From positions 1 to 20,292 of the forward strand of contig CAZPAV010000047.1 of NCBI GenBank assembly GCA_964584755.1: 20,292 nt of DNA. Reading direction: 5' to 3'. Shown piece by piece: positions 1 to 7,176 of the stretch. The notes under the pieces were generated by a model that worked only from the letters and a program-made list of their open reading frames with translations, was not told where the DNA came from and ran no database searches. Position 1 is the first letter of the stretch; the number at the start of each line of letters is the position of its first letter. The position numbers and the translations under genes are program-made. The stretch comes from CAZPAV01 sp964584755 (GTDB taxonomy: Bacteria; Actinomycetota; Acidimicrobiia; Spongiisociales; UBA5794).

Positions 1-262
1 CGCGCGTCGGCCGCGGCGGTGGTGGCGTCACGGGGCCGGGGGCGGCGCGGGGTTCGGCGTCGGTGCGGTCGCCGCCGGGGGCGGCCGGGGCCTGGCCGGA
101 GCGCCGGCGGCGTTGTGGGGCGTCGGGGCGCGCACCGCCGGCTCGGGGGCGGGGGTGGCGGTGCGGATGCGGGAGACGCTGCGGGCATCGGCGGCCGGCG
201 TCGGCTGAGCGGGCGGCACGTCGGGGATCGCCGCATCGGGGCATCCCGTCGCCGCCGGGGGC
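1..262. other. GC-extreme segment without a supported gene
   Basis: This left edge is dominated by G-runs and GCC/CGG repeats on the plus strand. The only notable frame is on the minus strand (219 down to 28). It would encode a 63-residue proline/alanine-rich peptide from a GTG codon with no visible ribosome binding site. Such frames arise easily in sequence this rich in GC. Several G4-5 runs between 107 and 165 could fold into guanine quadruplexes, but the loops are uneven. It may be a spacer downstream of the VOC gene or a degenerate low-complexity coding tail. I see nothing to decide between these. Confidence 0.3.
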
Positions 263-724
263 TCAGGCGGAAGTGGGCGCGGTGAGCCACGCCTCGACGC
301 CGGGACGTCGGGTGGCGTCCACGAGCTCCACCCGCAGGCCGGACGCGGTGACGTGATAGGTGAAGCTCTCGAGGTCGTCGGTGTCGTAGGTGACCTCGAT
401 GGGGGCGCCGGCCGCGACGAGGCGGTGCGCGGCCCGGGCGAGGTCGTCGACCCAGACGCCGACGTGATGGATGGGGCCGGCGGTGTCCGGGTCCCACGGC
501 GTTCCCGGGCGCCCCTCGATGATCTCGAGGTGCGGGGGACCCTGGTAGGAGTACACGAAGCGCAGCTCCGTCGTGAACCGGCGGGTGCCGGCGCGGAACG
601 ACCGCCGTCGGGAGCGGGGTTCCGGCCAGGTCACCCCGAGGGAGTCGTGGAGCTCGGTCATGGCCTCCTCGAGGTCGGGGACGACGATCCCCACGTGATA
701 CAGCCGTGTCCAGGCGAAGCTCAT
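263..724 (-). CDS. VOC superfamily (glyoxalase/methylmalonyl-CoA epimerase-like) protein
   Basis: A 153-residue protein made of two beta-alpha-beta-beta-beta modules, as in vicinal-oxygen-chelate enzymes. Likely metal ligands are H10 (YHVGIVV), E67 (HLEII), H87 (IHHVGVWVDD) and E133 (RVELVD), in the order expected for this fold. The length suits epimerases, glyoxalase-I-like enzymes and small lyases, so the substrate cannot be named. The ATG at 724 follows a strong GGGAGGG ribosome binding site (728-734). The gene diverges from the zinc alcohol dehydrogenase across 85 bp that hold a palindromic operator repeated upstream of the large operon, so it is probably co-regulated with that pathway. 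The family call is firm. A role in isomerising or detoxifying a pathway intermediate is inference. Confidence 0.85.
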   Translation of the reverse strand: MSFAWTRLYHVGIVVPDLEEAMTELHDSLGVTWPEPRSRRRSFRAGTRRFTTELRFVYSYQGPPHLEIIEGRPGTPWDPDTAGPIHHVGVWVDDLARAAHRLVAAGAPIEVTYDTDDLESFTYHVTASGLRVELVDATRRPGVEAWLTAPTSA

Positions 725-761
725 GGTCCCTCCCGTCGTGCCGAGGGGGAACGATAGGCTA

Positions 762-779
762 TCGAATCATCTGATACGA
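762..779. promoter_or_regulatory. Palindromic operator in the VOC/ADH divergent promoter
   Basis: TCGAATCATCTGATACGA is an almost perfect inverted repeat (TCGWATCA, 2-bp centre, TGATWCGA). It lies 37 bp from the VOC start codon and 30 bp from the ADH start codon, roughly mid-way between them. The 13-mer CGAATCATCTGAT (763-775) recurs exactly, in inverse orientation, at 3256-3268 ahead of the operon promoter. AT-rich words like this are rare in the surrounding sequence. Size and symmetry fit a dimeric winged-helix regulator. The MarR protein at 16950-17471 is the nearest candidate, but this assignment is inferred. Confidence 0.6.
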
Positions 780-809
780 GACACGAGGTTCCGAGGGGAG
801 GTCCGCGGC

Positions 810-1898
810 ATGCGAGCGGCGGTGGCGCAGTGCGGCGAGCTCCGCGTCCGCGACGTGGCCGCACCGGAACGCCGCGGCGGGCACATCCTCGCCCGGCCCG
901 TCGCCTGCGGCGTGTGCGGCTCCGACCTCGGCGTGCTCCGGCACGGCGAGGAGCTCGCCGCACTGCGACGGGAGGTCGCGGCCCGTGCTCCGCACGGTCC
1001 GCTGCGCGCCGCGTCGGTGGAGCCCGGGGCTCCGACGGTCCTCGGCCACGAGTTCTGTGCCGAGGTCGTCGATCCCGGTCCGGCGCGCCCCGACCTGAGG
1101 GCGGGCGACCTCGTCGTCTCCATGCCGCGCATCCACGATGCCGCCGGTGAGCCACACACCCTCGGCTTCTCGAAGGCGTTCCCGGGGGGTTTCGGCGAGC
1201 TCATGCTCCTCGATCCCGCCCTCGCGCTGCGGGTGCCCGGCGGTCTGCCACCGCGGTGGGCCGCGCTGACGGAACCCGCGGCGGTGGCGCATCACGCGGT
1301 GGGACGCTCCCGCCTCGTCGTCGGGGAGGCCGCCGTCGTCGTCGGGTGTGGTCCCGTGGGGCTCGCCATCGTCGATCGGCTTCGCCTGTGGGGAGCCGAC
1401 CCCATCATCGCTGCGGACCCGGTGCCGGAGCGACGGGTTCGGGCACGGGCCATGGGCGCGGACGTCGTCGTCGATCCGAAGATGGCGTCTCCGGTCGCGG
1501 TGTGGGTGCAGGAGGCGGGTGGGGCGGCGCCGGTGGTGTTCGAGGCGGTGGGCAAGCCGGGGATCCTCGACCAGGTACTCCTCGACGCGGCGCCCGACAC
1601 CGAGATCGTGGTCGTGGGCGCCTGCATGCGCGCCGACACCGTGCGACCGATGCTCGGCCTCGGACGCGAGGTCACGCTGCGCTTCGCCCTCGGCTACACG
1701 GAGGAGGAGTTCGCCGACACCCTCGACGACCTCGTCCGGGGTCGCCTCCGTCCCGCGGTCCTCGTCGAAGAGGTCGTGTCGCTCGAAGCCCTCCCCTCCG
1801 TCTTCGCACGGATGCTGCGCACGCCCGGCGCGGGAAAGGTCCTCGTCGCCGACGCGGACGAATCGTCGGGTGGGTGGGAACGGTTCCCACGGACGTGA
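810..1898 (+). CDS. Zinc-dependent medium-chain alcohol dehydrogenase
   Basis: A 362-residue MDR-family dehydrogenase, expected to oxidise an alcohol or polyol with NAD(P)+ in the cytoplasm. The catalytic zinc ligands are visible: C36 in GVCGSD, H80-E81 in GHEF, and E155 in TEPAAV. The Rossmann glycine motif GCGPVG is at 179-184. D203 at the end of the next strand favours NAD over NADP. The usual four-cysteine structural zinc lobe (expected around residues 90-125) is absent, which is unusual for this family but occurs. I chose the ATG at 810 because GAGGGGAGG (793-801) precedes it. An upstream in-frame ATG at 723 would run through the operator and overlap the VOC start. The divergent operator links the gene to the downstream operon. 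Oxidation of a pathway alcohol is inferred. Confidence 0.88.
   Translation: MRAAVAQCGELRVRDVAAPERRGGHILARPVACGVCGSDLGVLRHGEELAALRREVAARAPHGPLRAASVEPGAPTVLGHEFCAEVVDPGPARPDLRAGDLVVSMPRIHDAAGEPHTLGFSKAFPGGFGELMLLDPALALRVPGGLPPRWAALTEPAAVAHHAVGRSRLVVGEAAVVVGCGPVGLAIVDRLRLWGADPIIAADPVPERRVRARAMGADVVVDPKMASPVAVWVQEAGGAAPVVFEAVGKPGILDQVLLDAAPDTEIVVVGACMRADTVRPMLGLGREVTLRFALGYTEEEFADTLDDLVRGRLRPAVLVEEVVSLEALPSVFARMLRTPGAGKVLVADADESSGGWERFPRT
1874..1890 (+). repeat. Inverted repeat in the 3' end of the ADH gene
   Basis: GTGGGAA and TTCCCAC form perfect 7-bp arms around CGG, inside the last codons of the dehydrogenase gene. No T-tract follows, so an intrinsic terminator is unlikely. It sits about 30 bp upstream of a possible promoter for the serine hydrolase gene and could be an operator, or a chance product of the codons used. 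Confidence 0.35.
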
Positions 1899-1919
1899 CG
1901 GGACATCGGGTTCGGCCAC

Positions 1920-1949
1920 TGGACACGTCCGGGGGACGTCACCTACGCT
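1920..1949 (+). promoter_or_regulatory. Possible promoter for the serine hydrolase gene
   Basis: TGGACA (1920-1925) and TACGCT (1944-1949) are separated by 18 bp and resemble a housekeeping sigma -35/-10 pair. Transcription would start near 1956, about 20 bp before the start codon. The spacer contains a GACGTC palindrome (1935-1940). The match is modest, and read-through from the ADH gene 78 bp upstream is equally possible. Confidence 0.35.
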
Positions 1950-1976
1950 CCCGGTGCGCGATGAGGGAGGAATCTG

Positions 1977-3155
1977 ATGGTCAGAGGCCAGCACGATCCG
2001 GCGTTCGAGGGGGTCCGTGAGGCCTTCGCGGCGAACTTCGCGGAGCGTGGCGAGAAGGGTGCGGCGCTCGCCGTGTACGTCGGGGGGCGACGGGTCGTCG
2101 ACCTGTGGGGTGGCGAGGCCGCTCCCGGGAGGCCGTGGGCCGAGGACACCGTGGCGCTGGTGTGGTCGGCGACGAAGGGGATGACCGCGCTCGTCGTGCA
2201 GCGACTGGTCGACACCGGCCGCCTCGAGCTCGACGCGCCCGTGGCACGGTGGTGGCCGGCGTTCGCACGGGGCGGGAAGGACGGCATCACCGTGCGGGAC
2301 GTGCTCACCCACGGGGCCCGGCTCCCGTACCCGCCCGGGTACGCCGAGATCGCCACGGCGGACGGGCCCGAGGGTTGGGACCGCGTCGAGGACCTCACCG
2401 CGCTCCTCGAGGGCGCGGAGCCCGTCTGGCCCGAGGGGACCCACGGCTACCACGCGGTGACCTTCGGCCTCATCCTCAACGGCCTGGCACGGCACGCCAC
2501 CGGGCGTACCGTGGGAGCGATCTTCCGAGAGGAGATCGCCGGACCCCTCGGGCTCGACGCCTGGATCGGCCTGCCGCCATCTCTCGAGGAGCGCCTCGCC
2601 GAGCTCGAGCTGACGATCCCGCCTCCGCCGACCGACGATCCGGAGGTGTTGGCGTTCATGGCGCACGCCATGAGCGCCGAGGGTCCCATCGGACAGGCCC
2701 TCTTCGTGGGGCCCTCGGGGGCCATGAACTTCGCCACCATCGGCAACGATCCCGGCTTCCACGCCGTCGAGCATCCCGCCGCGAACGGCGTGGTCTCGGC
2801 ACGGGGACTGGCCCGGATGTACGCCGCGCTCGCCGGCGGAGGCGCCCTGGACGGGACGCGTATCGTCTCCGCGGCCTCGGTCGCGGCCCACGCCGCCGAG
2901 CAGTGGCGTGGCGACGACGCCACGTTGCTCTCGGAGAAGCGGTACGCCCTGGGGTACATGCTGCCCGGGACGCCGACCGAGCGCTACGGACCCGCGGAGC
3001 ACGCCTTCGGTCATCCGGGCATGGGCGGCTCGATCGGGTTCGCCGACCCCGAGGCGAACGTCGCTCTCGCCTACGTCACCCGCCACATGATCTTCGCCGT
3101 GGAGGTCGACCCGCGGGTCGACGCGGTGGCCGAGGCGGTGTACGCCAGCCTCTGA
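1977..3155 (+). CDS. Serine hydrolase, beta-lactamase/esterase family
   Basis: A 392-residue protein of the class C beta-lactamase/family VIII carboxylesterase fold. The nucleophile motif is SATK (S64, K67), and the second catalytic tyrosine is Y158 in GYHAVTFG. A glycine-rich motif near the C-terminus (GHPGMGGSIGFADPE, about residues 344-358) is typical of this esterase branch. No signal peptide is seen, so it is probably cytoplasmic, which argues for an esterase or lactonase rather than antibiotic resistance. AGGGAGG (1964-1970) lies six bases before the ATG. It follows the ADH gene by 78 bp on the same strand and precedes the operon promoter. Hydrolysis of an ester or lactone form of the pathway substrate is a guess from context. 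Confidence 0.87.
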   Translation: MVRGQHDPAFEGVREAFAANFAERGEKGAALAVYVGGRRVVDLWGGEAAPGRPWAEDTVALVWSATKGMTALVVQRLVDTGRLELDAPVARWWPAFARGGKDGITVRDVLTHGARLPYPPGYAEIATADGPEGWDRVEDLTALLEGAEPVWPEGTHGYHAVTFGLILNGLARHATGRTVGAIFREEIAGPLGLDAWIGLPPSLEERLAELELTIPPPPTDDPEVLAFMAHAMSAEGPIGQALFVGPSGAMNFATIGNDPGFHAVEHPAANGVVSARGLARMYAALAGGGALDGTRIVSAASVAAHAAEQWRGDDATLLSEKRYALGYMLPGTPTERYGPAEHAFGHPGMGGSIGFADPEANVALAYVTRHMIFAVEVDPRVDAVAEAVYASL

Positions 3156-3253
3156 GGCGACCGGAATGCCCGCAGCGGCGCCGGAGGGGGCGGGCCGCGG
3201 CAACGGTGCCTCCACCCGGTGAGACGGTGACTCGCGTTCCCGAAAAGCATCGT

Positions 3254-3267
3254 GAATCAGATGATTC
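3254..3267. promoter_or_regulatory. Palindromic operator upstream of the catabolic operon
   Basis: GAATCAGATGATTC has perfect 6-bp arms around a 2-bp centre. Read on the minus strand, it shares the exact 13-mer CGAATCATCTGAT with the site in the VOC/ADH divergent promoter. It ends five bases before the putative -35 box, so its centre would be near -48. That position would suit an activator, or a repressor that blocks polymerase entry. Confidence 0.6.
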
Positions 3268-3272
3268 GGGTG

Positions 3273-3303
3273 TTGACAGGTTCGATACTCCATGGTTGGA
3301 TAC
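3273..3303 (+). promoter_or_regulatory. Likely operon promoter
   Basis: A consensus TTGACA -35 box is at 3273-3278. After 17 bp comes TTGGAT (3296-3301), overlapping GGATAC, as the likely -10 region. This gives an untranslated leader of roughly 55 bases before the solute-binding protein start at 3362. It is the only clear promoter before the 13-gene run. The 206-bp gap it sits in is the largest between any two genes of the window. Confidence 0.5.
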
Positions 3304-3361
3304 GGGGAACGCGGAGGCTTCTTCGCGAGCGAAGGGAGAGGGAAATGAGGGGAGGGCAAGG

Positions 3362-4624
3362 ATGAGGAGACTCCTGATTCTCACGGCGGTGGTGGCACTG
3401 GTCGCGGTCGCGTGCTCGGGAGGCGGCGCGGCCACCACGACGAGCGCGGCGCCGGGGACGACCCAGGCTGCGACGACGACGGCACCGGCGACGACCACGA
3501 CCACGGTGGCGGCGACCACCGCGGCTCCCGGCGAACCCATCAAGCTGGGATCGGTGAACTCGCTGACCGGCCAGATCGTGTTCCCCGAGGCCTCGGCCGC
3601 GGCGAAGGCCGTCTTCGACCGGGTGAACGCCGAAGGCGGTATCGGCGGCCGCCCCATCGAGTACCTCATCGAAGACGACGCCGGTGACCCCGCCGGGGCG
3701 GCTCAGGCGGCGCGGCGTCTCGTCGAGGACGAGGGCGTGGTGGCGTTGGTCGGCTCGGCCAGCCTTCTCGAATGCGCCGTCAACGGGGCGTACTACGCGG
3801 AGCAACACGTCTACGCCGTCCAAGGCACCGGCGTGGACCCGCTCTGCTTCGCCAGCTCGAACATCTCCCCGGTGAACACCGGTCCGTACCTGGGCTTCAC
3901 CGTGGGGCTGTACTACGCCAGCGAGGTGCTCGGGTACGACAACGTGTGCATCCTCGTCTTCGACATCCCCGACTTCCGGCCGGCGATGAACGCCGCCATC
4001 CAGCAGTGGCGGGACCTCACCGGAAAGGACCTGCTCTTCCAGAACACGTCGTTGCTGTTCACCGACGACGTCACCCCGTTCGTGCTCGAGGCCCACGACG
4101 CCGGCTGTCAGGTCGTCGTCTCCAACGGACTCGACGTCCACTACATCGGGTTCATGCAGGCACTCCAGGCGCAGGGCATCGACGACATGACGTGGGTGGG
4201 CCTCACCTCGGGCTACACGGCCGACGTGGCGAAGACGCTGGGATCGGTGGGAGCCGGGGACGGCATCCTCCACGTGAACTCGGAGTTCGAGCCGTTCACC
4301 CTCGAATCGCCCGTTCTCGCCGACTGGAAGGCGCTCATGACCTCGGCCGGCGTGCCCCTGACGTCCTTCGCCGAAGGCGGCTACGTGGCGGCCACCATCA
4401 TGGTCGACGTCCTGCGGGGGATCGACGGCGAGATCACCCGGGAGTCGGTGAGCGAGGCACTGCTCGGCCTGGACGCCTACCAGACCCCGATGATGGGCTC
4501 TCCGTACTCCTTCGGTGACGCCCCCGCCCACAACCCGAACCGGGCCTCGAAGTTCGTGCGGCTCCAGGGCTCGGACTGGGTGTTGGCCACCGAGGACTGG
4601 GTGGTCCTCCCCAGCTCCAACTGA
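3362..4624 (+). CDS. ABC transporter solute-binding lipoprotein (HAAT/Liv type)
   Basis: A 420-residue extracellular substrate-binding protein of the hydrophobic amino acid uptake (HAAT) class. Residues 1-18 form a lipoprotein signal with the lipobox VAVAC (C18 as the lipidated cysteine). Residues about 24-56 are a Thr/Ala/Pro linker. The Peripla_BP_6 fold begins near residue 59 (IKLGSVNSLTG) and runs to the end. Members bind branched-chain amino acids, but also aromatic acids, amides or urea, so the family does not fix the ligand. GAGGGGAGGG (3347-3356) precedes the ATG. It is first in the operon, six bases before the permease gene, behind an operator and promoter. Import of the substrate for the downstream enzymes is the likely role. 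Confidence 0.9.
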   Translation: MRRLLILTAVVALVAVACSGGGAATTTSAAPGTTQAATTTAPATTTTTVAATTAAPGEPIKLGSVNSLTGQIVFPEASAAAKAVFDRVNAEGGIGGRPIEYLIEDDAGDPAGAAQAARRLVEDEGVVALVGSASLLECAVNGAYYAEQHVYAVQGTGVDPLCFASSNISPVNTGPYLGFTVGLYYASEVLGYDNVCILVFDIPDFRPAMNAAIQQWRDLTGKDLLFQNTSLLFTDDVTPFVLEAHDAGCQVVVSNGLDVHYIGFMQALQAQGIDDMTWVGLTSGYTADVAKTLGSVGAGDGILHVNSEFEPFTLESPVLADWKALMTSAGVPLTSFAEGGYVAATIMVDVLRGIDGEITRESVSEALLGLDAYQTPMMGSPYSFGDAPAHNPNRASKFVRLQGSDWVLATEDWVVLPSSN

Positions 4625-4630
4625 CGGAGC

Positions 4631-5488
4631 ATGCTCAACACCGCGCTCGCGTCGCTCACTTCGGGCGGGGCCTACGCCCTGCTCGGAGTGTGCCTCGTCC
4701 TCACCTACCGGATGGCGGGCGTGTTGAACTTCGGCCAGGCGGTCATCGGGGCCTTCGGGACGTACACGGCCTTGGTGGCGTTCGCCCACGGCGTTCCCTA
4801 CGGCGTCGCCATCGCCGTCGGGATCGTCGTGGGCGCCGCCTTGTCGGCGGCCATCGGGATGGTCATGGCGAAGTGGTTCCCGGAGGCCGGGACCATCGTC
4901 CGCTCCACGGTCACCATCGCGCTGTTCCTCGGCCTGCTCGTCCTCGGCTTCCGGCTGTTCGGTGACAATCCCCGCGTAGTCCCTGCACTCTTCCCGGGGG
5001 TACGGATCCGGCTGGGGGGGACCACCCTGACCGCCTCCACGCTGCTTGCGGTGCTCGGCGTGGTGTCGCTGGCCCTCGCCATCGCCTGGTTCCTCCGCCA
5101 GACCCGCACCGGCGTCCAGCTCCGCGCCCTCTCGGAGCGCTCGGTGACGGCACGGCTGCTCGGCGTGCCGGTGCACGGCCTCACGGTGGCGGTGTGGACG
5201 GTGGCCGGGGCCGCCGCCACCGTCGCCGTGGTGATCATCGCCCCCACCCGCACCAACGACTACGCCAGCCTGGGGCTCCTCGTGCTCCCCGCCCTGGCGG
5301 CGGCGCTGTTGGGGGGGTTCCGCAGTGTGACCGCCACGATCGTGGCCGGTTTCGGCATCGCGCTCATCGAGCTGCTCGGGGCGAGGATCGGGCCGTTCGC
5401 CCAGTACCGGACCGTGGTCCCGTTCCTCGTCATCCTCGGCGCCCTCCTCTGGATGCAGCGGAAGGAGGTGTGGGATGCGGCGCGGTGA
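4631..5488 (+). CDS. livH: ABC transporter permease, LivH type
   Basis: A 285-residue, highly hydrophobic inner-membrane permease. The N-terminal helix and the motif around YRMAGVLNFGQA match LivH (typically YRTTGVINFAHG). The cytoplasmic coupling segment around RALSERSVTARLLGV (residues about 166-180) is also family-typical. Only a short GGAG, one base before the ATG, is visible. Translation probably depends on re-initiation after the solute-binding protein stop seven bases upstream. It overlaps the next gene by 14 bp. It should form the membrane channel with the LivM domain encoded next. The symbol reflects family and not proven branched-chain amino acid transport. Confidence 0.9.
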   Translation: MLNTALASLTSGGAYALLGVCLVLTYRMAGVLNFGQAVIGAFGTYTALVAFAHGVPYGVAIAVGIVVGAALSAAIGMVMAKWFPEAGTIVRSTVTIALFLGLLVLGFRLFGDNPRVVPALFPGVRIRLGGTTLTASTLLAVLGVVSLALAIAWFLRQTRTGVQLRALSERSVTARLLGVPVHGLTVAVWTVAGAAATVAVVIIAPTRTNDYASLGLLVLPALAAALLGGFRSVTATIVAGFGIALIELLGARIGPFAQYRTVVPFLVILGALLWMQRKEVWDAAR

Positions 5489-7160
5489 GGTCCTGCTCCT
5501 CGCCGGGCTCGCCGCGATGGTCGCGGTCTTCCTCCTCCTCCCCGCGTTCTGGGCCTTCCTCGCCGCCTCCGGTCTCGTCGCCTCGCTCCTCGTGCTCAGC
5601 GTCGGCATCGTGTATGGCCATGCGGGCATGGTCTCCCTCTGCCAGGTCACCTTCGCCGGCATCGGCGCCTGGGTCGTCGGGTATCTCGGGCTGCACACCT
5701 CGTGGCCGTTCCCGCTCATCCTCCTCCTGGGGGCGCTCGCCGCGGTTCCCGTCGGGATCCTCATCGGGCTGCCCGCGCTCCGCCTCCGCGGCGTGAACCT
5801 GGCCGTGGTGACCCTGGGGTTCGCGGTGGCGGCATCGACGGCCGTGTTCGTTCGGGGGTTCCCCGGGGCGCGAACCAACGCACCGGTGGCGCGGCCGGTC
5901 CCCTTCACCAGCGAACGGGGCTACCTGGTGTTCGTCGCCCTCGCCTTCGGGGTCACCGCCGTCGGCTTCCTCGTCCTCCGGCGCACCCGGTTGGGCGCCG
6001 CCTGGGCCGCGGTGCGGCACAGCGAACGGGCCACCGCCGCGCTCGGGCTGGGCGTACCGCTCACGAAGCTCTCCGCCTTCGCCACCAGTGCCCTCGTCGC
6101 CGGCGTCGCCGGCGGGCTCATGGCGGCCCAGACGGGGTTCCTCAACGCCCGCAACGTGGATCCCATGGACTCCCTGGTGGTCTTCGTCGTCGGGGTGTTC
6201 GTCGGGGCTCAGCATCTCGGGGGCGCGCTCCTCGGCGGCATGCTGACGGCGTTCTTCCCCGAGTTCCTGCGCCGTGTGGGTCTGCCCCAGGACCTCGGTC
6301 CCATCCTGTTCGCGCTGGGCGCCACCCAGGCCCTGGCCCAGGGGGGACGGGGGCTGTCGGAGAGCCTCCGTCGCCGCCGGCCGGCTCCCGCCCCCACCGA
6401 ACGGGTCGTGCGGCTGGCCGACCGGCGTCTCCCCTCCCAGACCGATCCCCACTCACGCCCCGACGGGGTGACGCTGCGGATCGAGGCGGTGACGGTGCAG
6501 TTCGGTGCGGTGGTGGCACTTGACGCGGTGGACCTCGAGGTCGCCGCCGGCGCGGTGACCGGTCTGATCGGTCCCAACGGTGCCGGGAAGTCCACGCTGG
6601 TGGACGTGGTGACCGGATTCCATCGGGAGTACACGGGACGTGTCATGCTCGGCGACCGGGCCGTCGATCGCCTCCTCGCCCACCGGCGTGCCCGCCTGGG
6701 GATCCGGCGTACCTTCCAGACGGAGCGGACGATCCCCTCGCTCACCACCGGCGCGTATCTGGCGCTCGCGGCACCACACCGTATGGAGGATCGGGAGGTG
6801 GAGGCGTTGCTCGCATTCGTCGACGGCCCCGGGCCCGACACGCGCATCGCCGTCATGGACACCGGGGCGCGCCGCCGCCTCGAGATCGCCGCCTGTCTCG
6901 CCGCCCGGCCGCGAGTCGTGCTCCTCGACGAGCCGGCGGCGGGACTCACGGAGGAGGAGTCGGCCCAGCTGGGGGAGCGGATCCGGCAGATCCCGGAACG
7001 GTACGGCAGCAGCGTGCTGCTCGTCGAACACGACATCGATCTCGTCTCGTCCGTCTGCGACGAGGTCGTCGTCCTCGACTTCGGCCGCGTCATCGGGCGC
7101 GGCGTGGCAGGTGAGGTGTTGGGGAGCGACGCCGTCGCCGAGGCGTATCTCGGAACGTAG
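5475..7160 (+). CDS. Fused LivM permease and LivG ATP-binding protein
   Basis: A 561-residue fusion. Residues 1-290 are a LivM-type permease with several membrane helices and the motif around GIVYGHAGMVSLCQ. Residues 291-331 are an Arg/Pro-rich linker. Residues 332-561 are an ABC ATPase. In the ATPase, Walker A GPNGAGKS is at 366-373, the Q-loop glutamine is Q415, Walker B VVLLDEP is at 481-487 and the switch histidine is H519. The ABC signature is degenerate: MDTGARRRLE (461-470) replaces the usual LSxGQ-type sequence, and the helical region before it is shortened relative to typical LivG. The start follows an almost perfect anti-Shine-Dalgarno match, AAGGAGGTG (5462-5470). LivM-LivG fusions are known in actinobacteria. 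The partner ATPase is the LivF-type protein at 9489. Confidence 0.9.
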   Translation: MRRGEVLLLAGLAAMVAVFLLLPAFWAFLAASGLVASLLVLSVGIVYGHAGMVSLCQVTFAGIGAWVVGYLGLHTSWPFPLILLLGALAAVPVGILIGLPALRLRGVNLAVVTLGFAVAASTAVFVRGFPGARTNAPVARPVPFTSERGYLVFVALAFGVTAVGFLVLRRTRLGAAWAAVRHSERATAALGLGVPLTKLSAFATSALVAGVAGGLMAAQTGFLNARNVDPMDSLVVFVVGVFVGAQHLGGALLGGMLTAFFPEFLRRVGLPQDLGPILFALGATQALAQGGRGLSESLRRRRPAPAPTERVVRLADRRLPSQTDPHSRPDGVTLRIEAVTVQFGAVVALDAVDLEVAAGAVTGLIGPNGAGKSTLVDVVTGFHREYTGRVMLGDRAVDRLLAHRRARLGIRRTFQTERTIPSLTTGAYLALAAPHRMEDREVEALLAFVDGPGPDTRIAVMDTGARRRLEIAACLAARPRVVLLDEPAAGLTEEESAQLGERIRQIPERYGSSVLLVEHDIDLVSSVCDEVVVLDFGRVIGRGVAGEVLGSDAVAEAYLGT

Positions 7161-7176
7161 AGAGGTGGGAGGCACC

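Noticed and set aside
28..219. A 63-residue proline/alanine-rich protein on the minus strand
   Set aside because: It starts at GTG without a ribosome binding site and consists of composition-driven repeats, so coding cannot be supported.
1970..1990. A third copy of the operator at the hydrolase start (AATCTGAT)
   Set aside because: It lacks the 2-bp centre and the full arms of the palindrome, and it overlaps the ribosome binding site and start codon by chance composition.
1977..3155. Serine hydrolase as an antibiotic-resistance beta-lactamase
   Set aside because: It has no signal peptide, carries the YHA and GHPGMGGSIGF patterns of the esterase branch, and sits beside catabolic genes.
3168..3195. 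Rho-independent terminator after the serine hydrolase gene (GCCCGC / GCGGGC)
   Set aside because: The stem is only 6 bp with a 16-base loop, and no T-tract follows.
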